64,000 bases of DNA from Mesorhizobium sp. (lineage in GTDB: Bacteria > Pseudomonadota > Alphaproteobacteria > Rhizobiales > Rhizobiaceae): positions 1 through 64,000 of the forward strand of contig NZ_JANJTZ010000004.1 of the NCBI RefSeq assembly GCF_024710845.1, read 5' to 3'. The position numbers were made by a program, and so were the translations under genes. Of the stretch, positions 25,448 through 35,063 are shown piece after piece. The notes beneath the pieces are model-generated. The model worked only from the letters and a program-made list of their open reading frames with translations. It did not search any database and had not been told where the DNA came from. Each line of letters starts with the position of its first letter. The first letter of the stretch is position 1.

Positions 25448-27246
25448 TGCCCGGCATGTCGCTCGATCTCGGCGTCATCGGCAACGCCGCCGCCGCCGCC
25501 CTCGTCGACCGCGACGCCCGGCTCGTCTGGATGTGCGCGCCGCGCATGGATGGCGACCCGGTCTTCTGCCGGCTTCTTCGCGGCGACGATACCTCGGCAG
25601 TGGACGAAACCGGCGACTGGACGTTTGCTGTCGAAAAGCATGCGCAAAGCCGTCAGGCCTATGTCCGCAACACGGCGATCCTCGAGACGATCCTTCAGGA
25701 CGAGGACGGCAACGCCCTGCGGATCACCGACTTCGCGCCGCGCTTCAAGTCCGCCGGCCGCATGTTCCGCCCGCTCACAATCGTTCGCATCGTCGAACCG
25801 GTGACGGGCACGCCGCGCATGTCGGTCCTCATGCGGCCGCGATGGGATTACGGCGCCAACCCACCGGAAACGACGCGCGGCTCGAACCACATCCGCTTCA
25901 TCCTCGGCGACCAGGTGCTGCGGCTGACCACGAACGCGCCTGTCGAATTCGTCCAGCGCGGCACACCCTTCCTGGTCGACCGGCCCTATGCATTCGTCTT
26001 CGGTCCCGACGAGCGCCTCTCCTCCCATCCGCTCGATACGGCTCGCGCCCTCCTCCAGGAGACCCACGAACACTGGATCGATTGGGCCCGCGGCCTGCAC
26101 CTTCCGGCCGACTGGCAGGACGTCGTGATCCGCGCCGCGATCACCCTCAAGCTCTGCTCGCACGAGGAGACGGGCGGCATCGTCGCGGCGCTTACCACCT
26201 CCATCCCCGAATATGGCGCGACCGGCCGCACCTGGGACTACCGCTTCTGCTGGCTGCGCGACTCCTTCTTTACCGTGAAGGCGCTGAACGCGCTCGGCGC
26301 GACGCGGACGATGGAAGACTACCTCTCCTATGTCTCCAACATCGCCGCCGCCTCGCCCGACGGCTATCTCCAGCCGCTTTTCGGCATCGGTCTGGAGCGT
26401 CGCGTCGACGAGGAGGTCGCCCGCTCGCTGGGCGGCTATCGCGGCCTCGGCCCGGTGCGACGCGGCAACGCCGCCTATTCCCAGGTCCAGAACGACGGCT
26501 ACGGTTCGGTCATCCTGTCGGTTATCCAGTATTTCTTCGACGAGCGCCTGCCCGGCATGGGCGAGGAATCGCTGTTCCGCCGGCTCGAACCGCTGGGCGA
26601 ACAAGCTTTCGCCCGCTGGGACTTGCCGGATGCCGGCCTGTGGGAATTCCGCACCCGCAACTCGGTCCATACCCATTCCAGCCTGATGTGCTGGGCGGCC
26701 TGCGACCGCCTCGCACGTATCGCGCACAAACTCGGCCTTGCCGACCGCGCGGCCTTCTGGCGGAAGCGCGCGGACACGATCCGCGAAGGCATCCTCACGC
26801 GGGCCTGGAACGAAAAGCTCGGTTCCTTCGTCTCGTCCTTCGAAGGCGCGGATCTCGACGCCAGCCTTCTGCTCATCCCCGAGATCGGCCTTCTGCCGGC
26901 CGACGACCCGCGCTTCCTGTCGACGCTCGCCGCGATCGAAGGCCATCTGCGCTTCGGCAACCATCTCTACCGCTACCGCGCGCCGGATGATTTCGGCGAA
27001 CCTGAAACCGCCTTCACCGCCTGCACCTTCTGGCTGATCGACGCGCTCGCGCGCGTCGGCCGGGCCGACGACGCGCGCGAGATCTTCGAAGACGTGCTGA
27101 CGCATCGCAATCATCTCGGCCTTCTGTCGGAAGGCATTCACGTCGACAGCGGCGAACTGTGGGGCAACTACCCGCAGACCTATTCGATGGTCGGCCTGAT
27201 CAACGCCGCCATGCGTCTGTCCCGCCGCTGGGAGGATGTGCTGTGA
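25447..27246 (+). CDS. Glycoside hydrolase family 15 (glucoamylase/trehalase-type) enzyme
   Basis: A 599-residue GH15 protein. The family signature WDYRFCWLRDSFFTVKALNALG lies near residue 265, and the catalytic glutamate region is toward the C-terminus (LLSEGIHVDSGELWGNYPQTYSMVGLINAA). GH15 enzymes of this length in otsAB operons are often annotated as trehalases or glucoamylases. It overlaps otsB by one base and otsA by four, so the three are translated together. It may limit trehalose accumulation or process a related alpha-glucan (inference). Confidence 0.85.
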   Translation: MPGMSLDLGVIGNAAAAALVDRDARLVWMCAPRMDGDPVFCRLLRGDDTSAVDETGDWTFAVEKHAQSRQAYVRNTAILETILQDEDGNALRITDFAPRFKSAGRMFRPLTIVRIVEPVTGTPRMSVLMRPRWDYGANPPETTRGSNHIRFILGDQVLRLTTNAPVEFVQRGTPFLVDRPYAFVFGPDERLSSHPLDTARALLQETHEHWIDWARGLHLPADWQDVVIRAAITLKLCSHEETGGIVAALTTSIPEYGATGRTWDYRFCWLRDSFFTVKALNALGATRTMEDYLSYVSNIAAASPDGYLQPLFGIGLERRVDEEVARSLGGYRGLGPVRRGNAAYSQVQNDGYGSVILSVIQYFFDERLPGMGEESLFRRLEPLGEQAFARWDLPDAGLWEFRTRNSVHTHSSLMCWAACDRLARIAHKLGLADRAAFWRKRADTIREGILTRAWNEKLGSFVSSFEGADLDASLLLIPEIGLLPADDPRFLSTLAAIEGHLRFGNHLYRYRAPDDFGEPETAFTACTFWLIDALARVGRADDAREIFEDVLTHRNHLGLLSEGIHVDSGELWGNYPQTYSMVGLINAAMRLSRRWEDVL

Positions 27247-28628
27247 GCCGCCTCGTCGTGGTGTCCAACCGCGTCCCGGTGCCCGGCAAGGGCAAGGCGA
27301 ACGCCGGTGGCCTGGCGGTGGCTCTTCAGGCCGCGCTCAATGCCCGCGGCGGCCTGTGGATGGGCTGGTCGGGCGTATCGAGCGGCGCGCGGGAGCCGGG
27401 CGCCATGACGATCCGGCAGGAAGGCCCGATCACCTACGCGCTGACCGATTTGAGCCGCAAGGACATCGACGAATACTATGCCGGCTTTGCCAATTCGACG
27501 CTCTGGCCGCTCTGCCACTACCGGCTCGACATCACCGACTATGCCCGCAAGGACATGGCCGGCTATTTCCGGGTAAACCGCTTCTTCGCCCGCCAGCTCG
27601 CCCCGAACCTGAAGGAGGACGACCTCGTCTGGGCGCACGACTACCATCTGATCCCGCTCGCCGAGGAACTGCGCCGGATGGGGGTCAAGAACCGCATCGG
27701 CTTCTTCCTGCACATCCCCTTCCCGCCGCCGGACGTGTTCTTCGCGCTGCCCGTGCATGCGACGATCCTCGCGGGTCTCTCGGCCTACGACATCGTTGGT
27801 TTCCAGACCGCCTATGATGCCGACAATTTCTGCGCCTGCATCGAGCGCGAGGGCATCGGCCGGCGCATCTCCGAGGGCTGGATCGAGGCCAGAGGCCGCC
27901 GCTTCAAGGTCGGGGTCTTTCCGATCGGCATCGACACGGCCGGGTTCGAGAAGGCCGCCAAGGATGCCGAGCGCAATCCCGCGGTGCGCAAGATCGCGCG
28001 CTCGCTGATCGACCGCGACGTCGTCATCGGCGTCGACCGGCTGGATTATTCCAAAGGCATCCCGCAGCGCTTCCTGGCCTTCGACCGCTTCATCCGAGAG
28101 AACCCGGCCCACAAGGGCCGCGCCACGCTCTTGCAGGTGACGCCGAAGTCACGCTCTGACGTGCCGCATTACCTGGAGATGCAGCGCGAGGTCGCCGAGC
28201 TCGCCGGCCGGGTCAACGGCGAACTCGCCACGCTCGACTGGACGCCGATCCGCTACGTCAATTCCTCGATCGCCCATGCTATTCTGGCCGGTCTCTATCG
28301 CATCGCCCGTGTCGGCCTGGTCACGCCGATGCGCGACGGCATGAACCTCGTCGCCAAGGAGTATGTCGCGGCGCAGCGGCAGGACGATCCGGGCGTCCTG
28401 GTCCTGTCGCGCTTCGCCGGCGCCGCGCGCGAGATGAACGGCGCCATACTCGTCAATCCTTACGATACCGAGGCGGTCTCGCAGGCGATCGCACAGGCGC
28501 TGTCGCTGCCACTGGAGGCTCGCGTCGAGCGGCATTCGGCGATGCTGGATCATCTGCGCAAGAACGACATCGCTGCCTGGTGCGGCGCCTTCCTCGACGC
28601 ATTGAGCGAGACAAACCCGCGCCTGTGA
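27243..28628 (+). CDS. otsA: Trehalose-6-phosphate synthase
   Basis: A 461-residue GT20 glycosyltransferase joining UDP-glucose and glucose-6-phosphate. The start is GTG at 27243, overlapping the GH15 stop. Family motifs [47 protein letters not shown] and [14 protein letters not shown] are all intact. It is the last gene of the otsB-GH15-otsA operon. Confidence 0.95.
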   Translation: MSRLVVVSNRVPVPGKGKANAGGLAVALQAALNARGGLWMGWSGVSSGAREPGAMTIRQEGPITYALTDLSRKDIDEYYAGFANSTLWPLCHYRLDITDYARKDMAGYFRVNRFFARQLAPNLKEDDLVWAHDYHLIPLAEELRRMGVKNRIGFFLHIPFPPPDVFFALPVHATILAGLSAYDIVGFQTAYDADNFCACIEREGIGRRISEGWIEARGRRFKVGVFPIGIDTAGFEKAAKDAERNPAVRKIARSLIDRDVVIGVDRLDYSKGIPQRFLAFDRFIRENPAHKGRATLLQVTPKSRSDVPHYLEMQREVAELAGRVNGELATLDWTPIRYVNSSIAHAILAGLYRIARVGLVTPMRDGMNLVAKEYVAAQRQDDPGVLVLSRFAGAAREMNGAILVNPYDTEAVSQAIAQALSLPLEARVERHSAMLDHLRKNDIAAWCGAFLDALSETNPRL

Positions 28629-28654
28629 GCGCGTGAGCACGCGCCGACCCGACG

Positions 28655-28675
28655 GTCCGGTGTCATCCACCGGAC
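28655..28675. terminator. Stem-loop after the trehalose operon
   Basis: GTCCGGTG and CACCGGAC form an 8-base perfect stem with a 5-base loop. It sits 27 bases after the otsA stop and 52 bases before the ABC binding-protein start. No clear U-tract follows, so it may be a weak terminator or a 5' leader structure of the next transcript. Confidence 0.4.
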
Positions 28676-28726
28676 ATGTCCCGCATCTAGGTTCACCGCC
28701 GAATCCTACGCGCACGGGGCACGATC

Positions 28727-30211
28727 ATGAAGACCATTCTCGCTACTCTATTGCTGGCTTCCAGCCTGCTGACCGGCGTCGCTTTCGCCAAGACCGATAT
28801 TTCGATCGGCATGCAGCAGGAGCCGACGTCCCTCGATCCGACTGCGGACGCCACGGCCTCGATCGAGACGATGATGACCGGCAACGTCTACGAACAGCTG
28901 ACCGCGGTCCAGGAAGACGGTTCGGTGGCGGCGAGCCTCGCCCGGGAATGGACGATTTCCGATGACGGCCTGACCTATGTCTTCAAGCTGCGCGACGGCG
29001 TCAAGTTCCACGACGGTTCGCCTCTGAGCGCCGAGACGGTCAAGTTCTCCTTAGACCGCGCTATGGCGAAGGACAGCGCCAATCCGTCGAAGAGCATCTT
29101 CGAGCCGATCGAGAGCGTCACCGTCGTCGATCCAGTGACGGTCGAGATGAAGCTCAAGCGCAAGGACGCCTTCTTCCTGTTCAACCTCGCTTCCGGCAAA
29201 GCCTCGATCATGTCGCCTGCCGCCATCGCGACCAATGCCGACAAGCCAATCGGTTCCGGCCCCTACCGCTTCGCATCGTGGACCCGCGGCGACCGTCTGA
29301 CGCTCGAGAAGAACCCGGATCACCGCGACGCCACCGGCGTTCAGGTCGAACGGGTGACCTTCCGCTTCATGTCCGATCCGGCGGCCGCCACCGCGGCGCT
29401 CATGGCCGAGGAGATCGACGCGTTTCCGGGCTTCCCGGCGCCCGAGCTTCTGCCCCAGTTCCAATCCGACCCGCGCTTCTCGGTCAATGTCGGCACCACC
29501 GAAGGCGAAGTCATCCTGGCGTTCAACAACTCCCGCAAGCCTTTCACCGACATCCGCGTCCGCCAGGCGCTCAGCTACGCCATCGACCGCAAGGCGATCA
29601 TCGACGGCGCCATGTATGGCCTCGCCACGCCGATCGGCTCGTTCTACCCGCCGCATCACCGCGCCTATGTCGATCTGACCGGCACCTATCCCACCGATGT
29701 GGACAAGGCGAAGGCGCTGCTGGCCGAGGCCGGCGTGGCCGAAGGAACGGAGCTCAGCCTGCGCGTCCCGCCCTTCCCCTACGCCACGCGCTCCGCCGAG
29801 ATCATCCAGTCGCAATTCGCCAAGGCCGGCATCCAGGTGAAGATCGAGAATGTCGAGTGGGGTTTCTGGCTCGATGAGATCTACAAGAAGCTCAACTACG
29901 ACATGACGATCATCGCACACACTTCGCCGAACGATCTCGGCAACTTCGCCCGCGATGCCTCGTATTTCTACGGCTACGACAACGCCGAATACCACCAGCT
30001 TTGGGATCGTATTCAGACCGAGACGGACACCGCCCACCGCGACGAGCTGTCCCGCGAGGCACAGAAGTTCCTGGCGCGTGAGGCGGTGCACGGCTTCCTG
30101 TTCCAGCTCCCCGCCCTCAACGTCGTGCGCAAGGAACTGACCGGGTTCCGCATGTCCTCCCCCGTCCAGGCGCAGCCGCTTTCCGCGCTGCGCTGGCAGG
30201 CGTCCAACTAG
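28727..30211 (+). CDS. ABC transporter substrate-binding protein, family 5 (DppA/OppA type)
   Basis: A 494-residue periplasmic binding protein of the peptide/nickel/opine family. It has a clear signal peptide (cleavage after VAFA) and the family start SIGMQQEPTSLDPTADATAS, plus the motif LREGVKFHDGSPLSAETVKFSLDR-like run near residues 85-110. Family 5 proteins bind di- or oligopeptides, opines, nickel chelates, glutathione or sugars; the ligand here is not deducible. Followed by two permease and two ATPase genes in order. Confidence 0.9.
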   Translation: MKTILATLLLASSLLTGVAFAKTDISIGMQQEPTSLDPTADATASIETMMTGNVYEQLTAVQEDGSVAASLAREWTISDDGLTYVFKLRDGVKFHDGSPLSAETVKFSLDRAMAKDSANPSKSIFEPIESVTVVDPVTVEMKLKRKDAFFLFNLASGKASIMSPAAIATNADKPIGSGPYRFASWTRGDRLTLEKNPDHRDATGVQVERVTFRFMSDPAAATAALMAEEIDAFPGFPAPELLPQFQSDPRFSVNVGTTEGEVILAFNNSRKPFTDIRVRQALSYAIDRKAIIDGAMYGLATPIGSFYPPHHRAYVDLTGTYPTDVDKAKALLAEAGVAEGTELSLRVPPFPYATRSAEIIQSQFAKAGIQVKIENVEWGFWLDEIYKKLNYDMTIIAHTSPNDLGNFARDASYFYGYDNAEYHQLWDRIQTETDTAHRDELSREAQKFLAREAVHGFLFQLPALNVVRKELTGFRMSSPVQAQPLSALRWQASN

Positions 30212-30256
30212 ACCGGCAAGGTCGGCGATCTGCGGGTCGGCGGCCACACATACGGT

Positions 30257-31201
30257 ATGACGCGGTTTTTCCTCAGGCGCAGCGCCGGCTTCGTAGCGAC
30301 GCTCTTCGGCGTGTCCTTCGTCGTCTTCTGGGTCATGAACGTGGTGCCGGGCGATCCGGCGCTCGTCATCCTCGGCATCGACTCCACGCCCGAAGCCCAG
30401 GAGGCGCTGCGCCGGCTGCTCGGCCTCGACCAGCCGTTCGCGCTGCGCTACCTGGCCTGGCTAGCCGGCATGCTCGTTGGCGATTTCGGCACGAGCTACG
30501 CCTTCCGGGTCCCCGTCGCCGATCTGATCGTCGAGCGCCTGCCGCTCACCCTGTCGCTGGCCATGACCGGCATGACCGTAACGATCGTGCTGGCGCTCGG
30601 TCTGGGCGTCCTCGCCGCCGCCAATCACAACCGTCCGGTCGACTGGAGCGTCATGCTGGTCAGCCAGGTCGGCATCGCCGTGCCGGCGTTCTGGCTGTCG
30701 ATCCTGCTCGTCATCATATTCGCCGTGCATCTGCGCTGGCTGCCGCCCGGAGGCTTTCCGGGCTGGAGCGATCCGCTGGGCGCGGCCAGGGCGCTGGTGC
30801 TGCCGACCATAGCGCTCGCCGCGGTGCAGTCGGCGGTGCTGGCGCGTGTGGTCAGGGCGTCGCTGCTTGAGGTCGCCCGGCTCGATTTCGTCCGCACCGC
30901 GCGCGCCAGCGGGCTCGCGCGATCCAGGATTCTCTGGCTGCACATGCTGCCGAACGCTCTCGTTCCGATCGTCACGATCGTCGGCATGCAGTTCGCCAAC
31001 GTCCTGACCGGTACGATCGTCATCGAGAACGTCTTCTCGCTGCCCGGCCTTGGCCGGCTCGTCTTCCAGGCGATCAGCAATCGCGATCTGCCGCTGGTGC
31101 AGGCCCTGGTCGTCCTCTTCGCCACGATCGTGGTCGTCATGAATTTCCTGGTCGACATCGCCTACGGCGTGATCGACCCGAAGCTGAGGCCGGCGGCATG
31201 A
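30257..31201 (+). CDS. ABC transporter permease, DppB/OppB type
   Basis: A 314-residue inner-membrane protein with about six transmembrane segments. The N-terminus FFLRRSAGFVATLFGVSFVVFWVMNVVPGDPA is typical of DppB proteins, as is the EAA region TARASGLARSRILWLHMLPNALVPIVT. The start lies 45 bases after the binding-protein stop and its stop overlaps the next permease start by four bases. Confidence 0.93.
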   Translation: MTRFFLRRSAGFVATLFGVSFVVFWVMNVVPGDPALVILGIDSTPEAQEALRRLLGLDQPFALRYLAWLAGMLVGDFGTSYAFRVPVADLIVERLPLTLSLAMTGMTVTIVLALGLGVLAAANHNRPVDWSVMLVSQVGIAVPAFWLSILLVIIFAVHLRWLPPGGFPGWSDPLGAARALVLPTIALAAVQSAVLARVVRASLLEVARLDFVRTARASGLARSRILWLHMLPNALVPIVTIVGMQFANVLTGTIVIENVFSLPGLGRLVFQAISNRDLPLVQALVVLFATIVVVMNFLVDIAYGVIDPKLRPAA

Positions 31202-32019
31202 GGCCGAAACGTCCCGTGAGCCTCGTGATCGGTGCGGCGCTGGTCGGCCTCGTCGTCGCAGCGGCGCTCGTCTCGCTCGTCTGGACGCCGCACGACTACG
31301 AGGCGATCGACGTGGCCCAGCGCTTCCTGCCGCCGAGCGCCGAACATTGGCTCGGCACCGACCAGTTCGGCCGCGACGTCGTCTCGCAGCTGATGGCGGG
31401 GGCACGCAGTTCCGTCGCAATCGCCTTCGTCGCGGTGCTGCTGGGCGGCGTCGTCGGCAGCCTGATGGGTCTGGTCGCCGCCTCGGCCGGCGGCCTTGTG
31501 GAGGACGCCGTCATGCGGCTCACCGATTTCAGCCTCGCTTTCCCCGCCTTGCTGTTCGCGATCATGCTCGGTGCGCTGTTCGGCCCCTCCTTCGCCAACG
31601 CCGTCGTCGCCATCGCCTTCATCAGCGTTCCGGTGTTCGCGCGCGTCGTGCGCGGCGCAGCGCTCCAGGTCAGGTCGCAGGACTATGTTCTCGCGGCGCG
31701 CGCCGGGGCACGAACGCCCGCCCATATCCTGTGGGACCACGTCGTGCCGAACGTACTGCCGGCGATCACCGTGCTCGCCACGATCGAGTTTGCGATCGCG
31801 ATCCTGGTCGAGGCCGCCCTCTCCTATCTCGGCCTCGGCGTCCAGCCGCCGACACCGTCCTGGGGGCGCATGCTGGCGCAGGCGCAGACGCTGCTCTATC
31901 TGGCGCCACAGTTGGCGATCTACCCGGGCTTGTGCATCATGATCGCCGTGCTCGGTTTCAACATGCTCGGCGACGGACTGCGCGACGCCGCCGATCCCCG
32001 CCTGACCGAAGGCCGTTGA
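31198..32019 (+). CDS. ABC transporter permease, DppC/OppC type
   Basis: A 273-residue permease, partner of the preceding gene. The segment LGTDQFGRDVVSQLMAGARSSV is the DppC hallmark, and AARAGARTPAHILWDHVVPNVLPAITV is the EAA loop. It overlaps the DppB-like gene by four bases (ATGA) and is followed 4 bases later by the first ATPase. Confidence 0.93.
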   Translation: MRPKRPVSLVIGAALVGLVVAAALVSLVWTPHDYEAIDVAQRFLPPSAEHWLGTDQFGRDVVSQLMAGARSSVAIAFVAVLLGGVVGSLMGLVAASAGGLVEDAVMRLTDFSLAFPALLFAIMLGALFGPSFANAVVAIAFISVPVFARVVRGAALQVRSQDYVLAARAGARTPAHILWDHVVPNVLPAITVLATIEFAIAILVEAALSYLGLGVQPPTPSWGRMLAQAQTLLYLAPQLAIYPGLCIMIAVLGFNMLGDGLRDAADPRLTEGR

Positions 32020-32023
32020 GACC

Positions 32024-33007
32024 ATGCTGGCAATCGAGGATCTGACGGTCGCGTATGGAGGCAACGCCGCGGTCCGCCGGGCAAGCCTGACGATCGCCGC
32101 CGGGGAGCGGATCGGCATCGTCGGCGAGTCCGGAAGCGGGAAGTCGACGCTCGCACTGGCGCTGATGGGCATGGTGGCGGATGCGGCCCGTGTCGAAGGG
32201 TCGATCAGGATCGGCGGGATCGAGATGGCGGGCGCGCACGAGAAGGCCTGGCGCGTGGTGCGCGGGCGCAAGGTTGCGATGATCTTCCAGGAGCCGCTCT
32301 CGGCCCTCAATCCGCTGCGGCGCGTCGGCGAGACCGTTGCCGAGCCGTTGCGCATCCTCAACGGGATGGACCGCAACGCCGCGCAGGCGCGGACGCTGGC
32401 GCTGTTCAAAGAGGTCGGCTTGCCCGACCCGGAGGCCAAGGCCCGGCAATATCCGCACCAGCTTTCCGGCGGCCAGCGCCAGCGCGTTCTCATCGCGCTG
32501 GCGTTGTCGCGCGACCCCGCGATCCTGATCGCCGACGAACCCACGTCGGCTCTCGACGCGCAGGTCGGGCTGCGCATCGTCGAACTCCTCAACGACCTCG
32601 CGCGCCGTCGCGGCATGAGCGTCGTCTTCATAAGCCACGATCTCGCGTCCGTTGCACGCGCCACCGACCGGCTCTGCGTCATGTATGGCGGCGACGTCAT
32701 CGAGACCGGACCGACCGCGGCCGTGCTCGCAGCACCGCACCATCCCTATACCGCCGGGCTCGTTGCCGCGCGCCCGCGCATCGACGCGCGGCGGGAGCGG
32801 CGGGCGCGCATGGCCACGATCGAAGGCGTCGTTCCCGCCCTCGCCGACCTCACCGAAGGCTGCCGCTTCGCCGGCCGATGCCGGTCCGAGATGCCGCACT
32901 GCGCCGGCGAACGTCCTCGCGTGTCGATCTCCGCGCAAGGGCGCACCGTGTGCTGCCATCTCACGGACGCGGCCGTGACGGCTTCGGAAGCGAGGGTCTT
33001 CGCGTGA
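32024..33007 (+). CDS. ABC transporter ATP-binding protein, DppD/OppD type
   Basis: A 327-residue ATPase with Walker [10 protein letters not shown], signature LSGGQRQR, Walker B ILIADEPTSALD and H-loop FISHD. The C-terminal Cys-rich oligopeptide extension CRFAGRCRSEMPHC is present, as in OppD/DppD. The stop overlaps the following GTG start by four bases (GTGA). Confidence 0.93.
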   Translation: MLAIEDLTVAYGGNAAVRRASLTIAAGERIGIVGESGSGKSTLALALMGMVADAARVEGSIRIGGIEMAGAHEKAWRVVRGRKVAMIFQEPLSALNPLRRVGETVAEPLRILNGMDRNAAQARTLALFKEVGLPDPEAKARQYPHQLSGGQRQRVLIALALSRDPAILIADEPTSALDAQVGLRIVELLNDLARRRGMSVVFISHDLASVARATDRLCVMYGGDVIETGPTAAVLAAPHHPYTAGLVAARPRIDARRERRARMATIEGVVPALADLTEGCRFAGRCRSEMPHCAGERPRVSISAQGRTVCCHLTDAAVTASEARVFA

Positions 33008-33783
33008 CAGCGGCACTGCTCGAGATGGAACTGGTCGAACGCCGCTATCCCCTGCCCCGCACCAGCCTGACGGGGCCGCATCGCGAGCTGCGCGCGGTCG
33101 ATGGCGTCAGCCTGAGACTGGAGCCGGGCGAGGCGCTCGGTATCGTCGGCGAGAGCGGTTCGGGCAAGTCGACGCTGGCACGGCTGGCCATGGCTTTCGA
33201 ACGGCCCGACGCCGGCTCGGTGAGGTTCCGTGGAGAGGACCTGGCGTCCGTTCCGGCCTCCCGTCTGCGCAGACTGAGACGCGAGTTCCAGATGGTGTTC
33301 CAGGATCCGTCAAGCTCGCTCGATCCGCGCCGCACCGCCGGCTGGAGCGTCGGGGAGCCTTTGCTGTCGGACCGCTCGCTGAGCGACACGCAGCGCGCCG
33401 GGCGCGTCAAAGATGCCTTCGACCGGGTAGGCCTGCCGACGGCGGGCCTCGGGCGCTATCCGCACCAGTTCTCAGGCGGCCAGCGGCAGCGCATCGCGAT
33501 CGCCCGCGCCATCATCACCAATCCGGCCCTCATCGTCGCCGACGAGCCCGTCGCCTCGCTCGACGTTTCGGTGCAGGCGCAGATCCTCAACCTGTTCATG
33601 GACCTGCAGGACGAGTTCGCCCTCTCCCTGCTCTTCATCAGCCATGACCTGGCCGTGGTCACCAGCCTGTGCGATCGTATCGCAGTCATGCGCAGCGGCA
33701 AGATCGTCGAGACGGCCGCCACGAAGACGCTGATCTCCGCGCCACGCGACCCCTACACCAAATCCCTGTTCGACGCCGCCTGA
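33004..33783 (+). CDS. ABC transporter ATP-binding protein, DppF/OppF type
   Basis: A 259-residue ATPase beginning at GTG 33004. Walker [11 protein letters not shown]-loop [13 protein letters not shown], signature FSGGQRQR, Walker [13 protein letters not shown] and FISHDLAVV are intact. It lacks the C-terminal Cys-rich extension seen in its partner and is somewhat shorter than typical DppF. It closes the five-gene importer operon. Confidence 0.92.
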   Translation: MTAALLEMELVERRYPLPRTSLTGPHRELRAVDGVSLRLEPGEALGIVGESGSGKSTLARLAMAFERPDAGSVRFRGEDLASVPASRLRRLRREFQMVFQDPSSSLDPRRTAGWSVGEPLLSDRSLSDTQRAGRVKDAFDRVGLPTAGLGRYPHQFSGGQRQRIAIARAIITNPALIVADEPVASLDVSVQAQILNLFMDLQDEFALSLLFISHDLAVVTSLCDRIAVMRSGKIVETAATKTLISAPRDPYTKSLFDAA

Positions 33784-33816
33784 GCCGGCTCGCCGCGCCG
33801 ATTTCGTGCGCAATAT

Positions 33817-33830
33817 TTGTCGCAGCGCAA
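33817..33830. promoter_or_regulatory. FNR/NnrR-type box upstream of nirK
   Basis: TTG-N8-CAA (TTGTCGCAGCGCAA), centred about 73 bases before the nirK start. The TTG/CAA half-sites with eight intervening bases match the Crp/FNR-family boxes recognised by NnrR, which activates nitrite-reductase genes in response to NO. The nnrR gene lies 4.5 kb downstream. Confidence 0.75.
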
Positions 33831-33896
33831 AGAACGCACGCTGAACCAGGCGTAGGTTTTCTCCATTGAAATCGATGGATCACAAGGAGAACTCAC

Positions 33897-35009
33897 ATGT
33901 TCACGCGTCGCCAAGCCCTTCTCGGAGCCGCGGCCGCAACCGTGCTGGCCGGGGCATTGCCCAAGCTGGCTTCGGCCGCTCCGGTCACCGAGGCCGAAAT
34001 CGCAGCCCTGCCGCGCGAGAAGGTCGTGCTCGTCAAGCCGCCCTTCGTCCACGCGCACGAACAGGTCGCCACGAGCGGGCCGAAGGTCGTCGAGTTCACC
34101 ATGCCGATCGAGGAGAAGAAGGTCGTCATCGACGATGAGGGAACCGAGTTCCAGGCCATGACCTTCAATGGCTCGATGCCCGGCCCGATGATGGTCGTTC
34201 ATGAAGGCGACTATGTCGAGCTGACGCTGATCAACCCATACACCAACACCATGCCGCACAATATCGACTTCCACGCGGCAACCGGCGCGCTGGGCGGCGG
34301 GGCACTGACGCTCATCAATCCCGGCGAGCAGGTCAAGCTGCGCTTCAAGGCGACCCGCACCGGAACCTTCGTCTACCACTGCGCGCCGGAAGGGGCGATG
34401 ATCCCCTGGCACGTCGTGTCGGGCATGAGCGGCACGATCATGGTCCTGCCGCGCGACGGGCTGAAGAACGAAAAGGGCGAGGCGCTCCGCTACGACAAGA
34501 TCTTCTACATCGGCGAGAACGACTTCTACGTCCCGCGCGACGAGGAAGGCAACTACAAGACCTACGAGAGCCACGGCGAATCCTATGCCGACACGGTTCA
34601 GGTCATGCGTGGTCTGATCCCCACCCACGTCGTCTTCAACGGCGCCAAGGGTTCGCTCACGGGCGACAATGCGATGAAGTCGAAGGTCGGCGAGACGGTG
34701 CTCATCGTCCATTCGCAGGCCAACCGCGACACCCGCCCGCACTTGATCGGCGGCCACGGCGACTACGTCTGGGAAGAAGGCAAGTTCGCCAACCCGCCCG
34801 CCAAGGATCTCGAGACCTGGTTCATCCGGGGCGGTTCCGCCGGCGCGGCGCTCTACACCTTCCTACAGCCGGGGATTTACGCCTACGTCAACCACAACCT
34901 GATCGAGGCGGTGGAGCTGGGTGCCACGGCGCACTTCATGGTCGAAGGCGAATGGCGCGACGACCTGATGAAGCAGGTCGCGGCTCCAGGTCCGATCACC
35001 ACCAACTGA
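33897..35009 (+). CDS. nirK: Copper-containing nitrite reductase
   Basis: A 370-residue periplasmic enzyme reducing nitrite to nitric oxide in denitrification. A twin-arginine signal (FTRRQALLG) targets Tat export. Type 1 copper ligands are H121, C162, H172 and M177; type 2 ligands are H126, H161 and H333; the catalytic D124 and H282 are also present. All are in conserved sequence ([26 protein letters not shown]). It is a full-length, apparently functional class I NirK with an FNR/NnrR box upstream and nirV downstream. Confidence 0.97.
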   Translation: MFTRRQALLGAAAATVLAGALPKLASAAPVTEAEIAALPREKVVLVKPPFVHAHEQVATSGPKVVEFTMPIEEKKVVIDDEGTEFQAMTFNGSMPGPMMVVHEGDYVELTLINPYTNTMPHNIDFHAATGALGGGALTLINPGEQVKLRFKATRTGTFVYHCAPEGAMIPWHVVSGMSGTIMVLPRDGLKNEKGEALRYDKIFYIGENDFYVPRDEEGNYKTYESHGESYADTVQVMRGLIPTHVVFNGAKGSLTGDNAMKSKVGETVLIVHSQANRDTRPHLIGGHGDYVWEEGKFANPPAKDLETWFIRGGSAGAALYTFLQPGIYAYVNHNLIEAVELGATAHFMVEGEWRDDLMKQVAAPGPITTN

Positions 35010-35020
35010 TCGTTCAAGGC

Positions 35021-35044
35021 GCGGCCCGGGTTCGCCCGGGCCGC
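35021..35044. terminator. Strong UUCG-loop hairpin between nirK and nirV
   Basis: GCGGCCCGGG and CCCGGGCCGC pair perfectly (10 base pairs) around a ttcg tetraloop. It begins 12 bases after the nirK stop and ends 19 bases before the nirV start. There is no U-tract, so it may be a partial terminator, or a 3' stabiliser that keeps nirK mRNA more abundant than nirV. Confidence 0.7.
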
Positions 35045-35063
35045 TCCATTTCGGGGGGATGTC

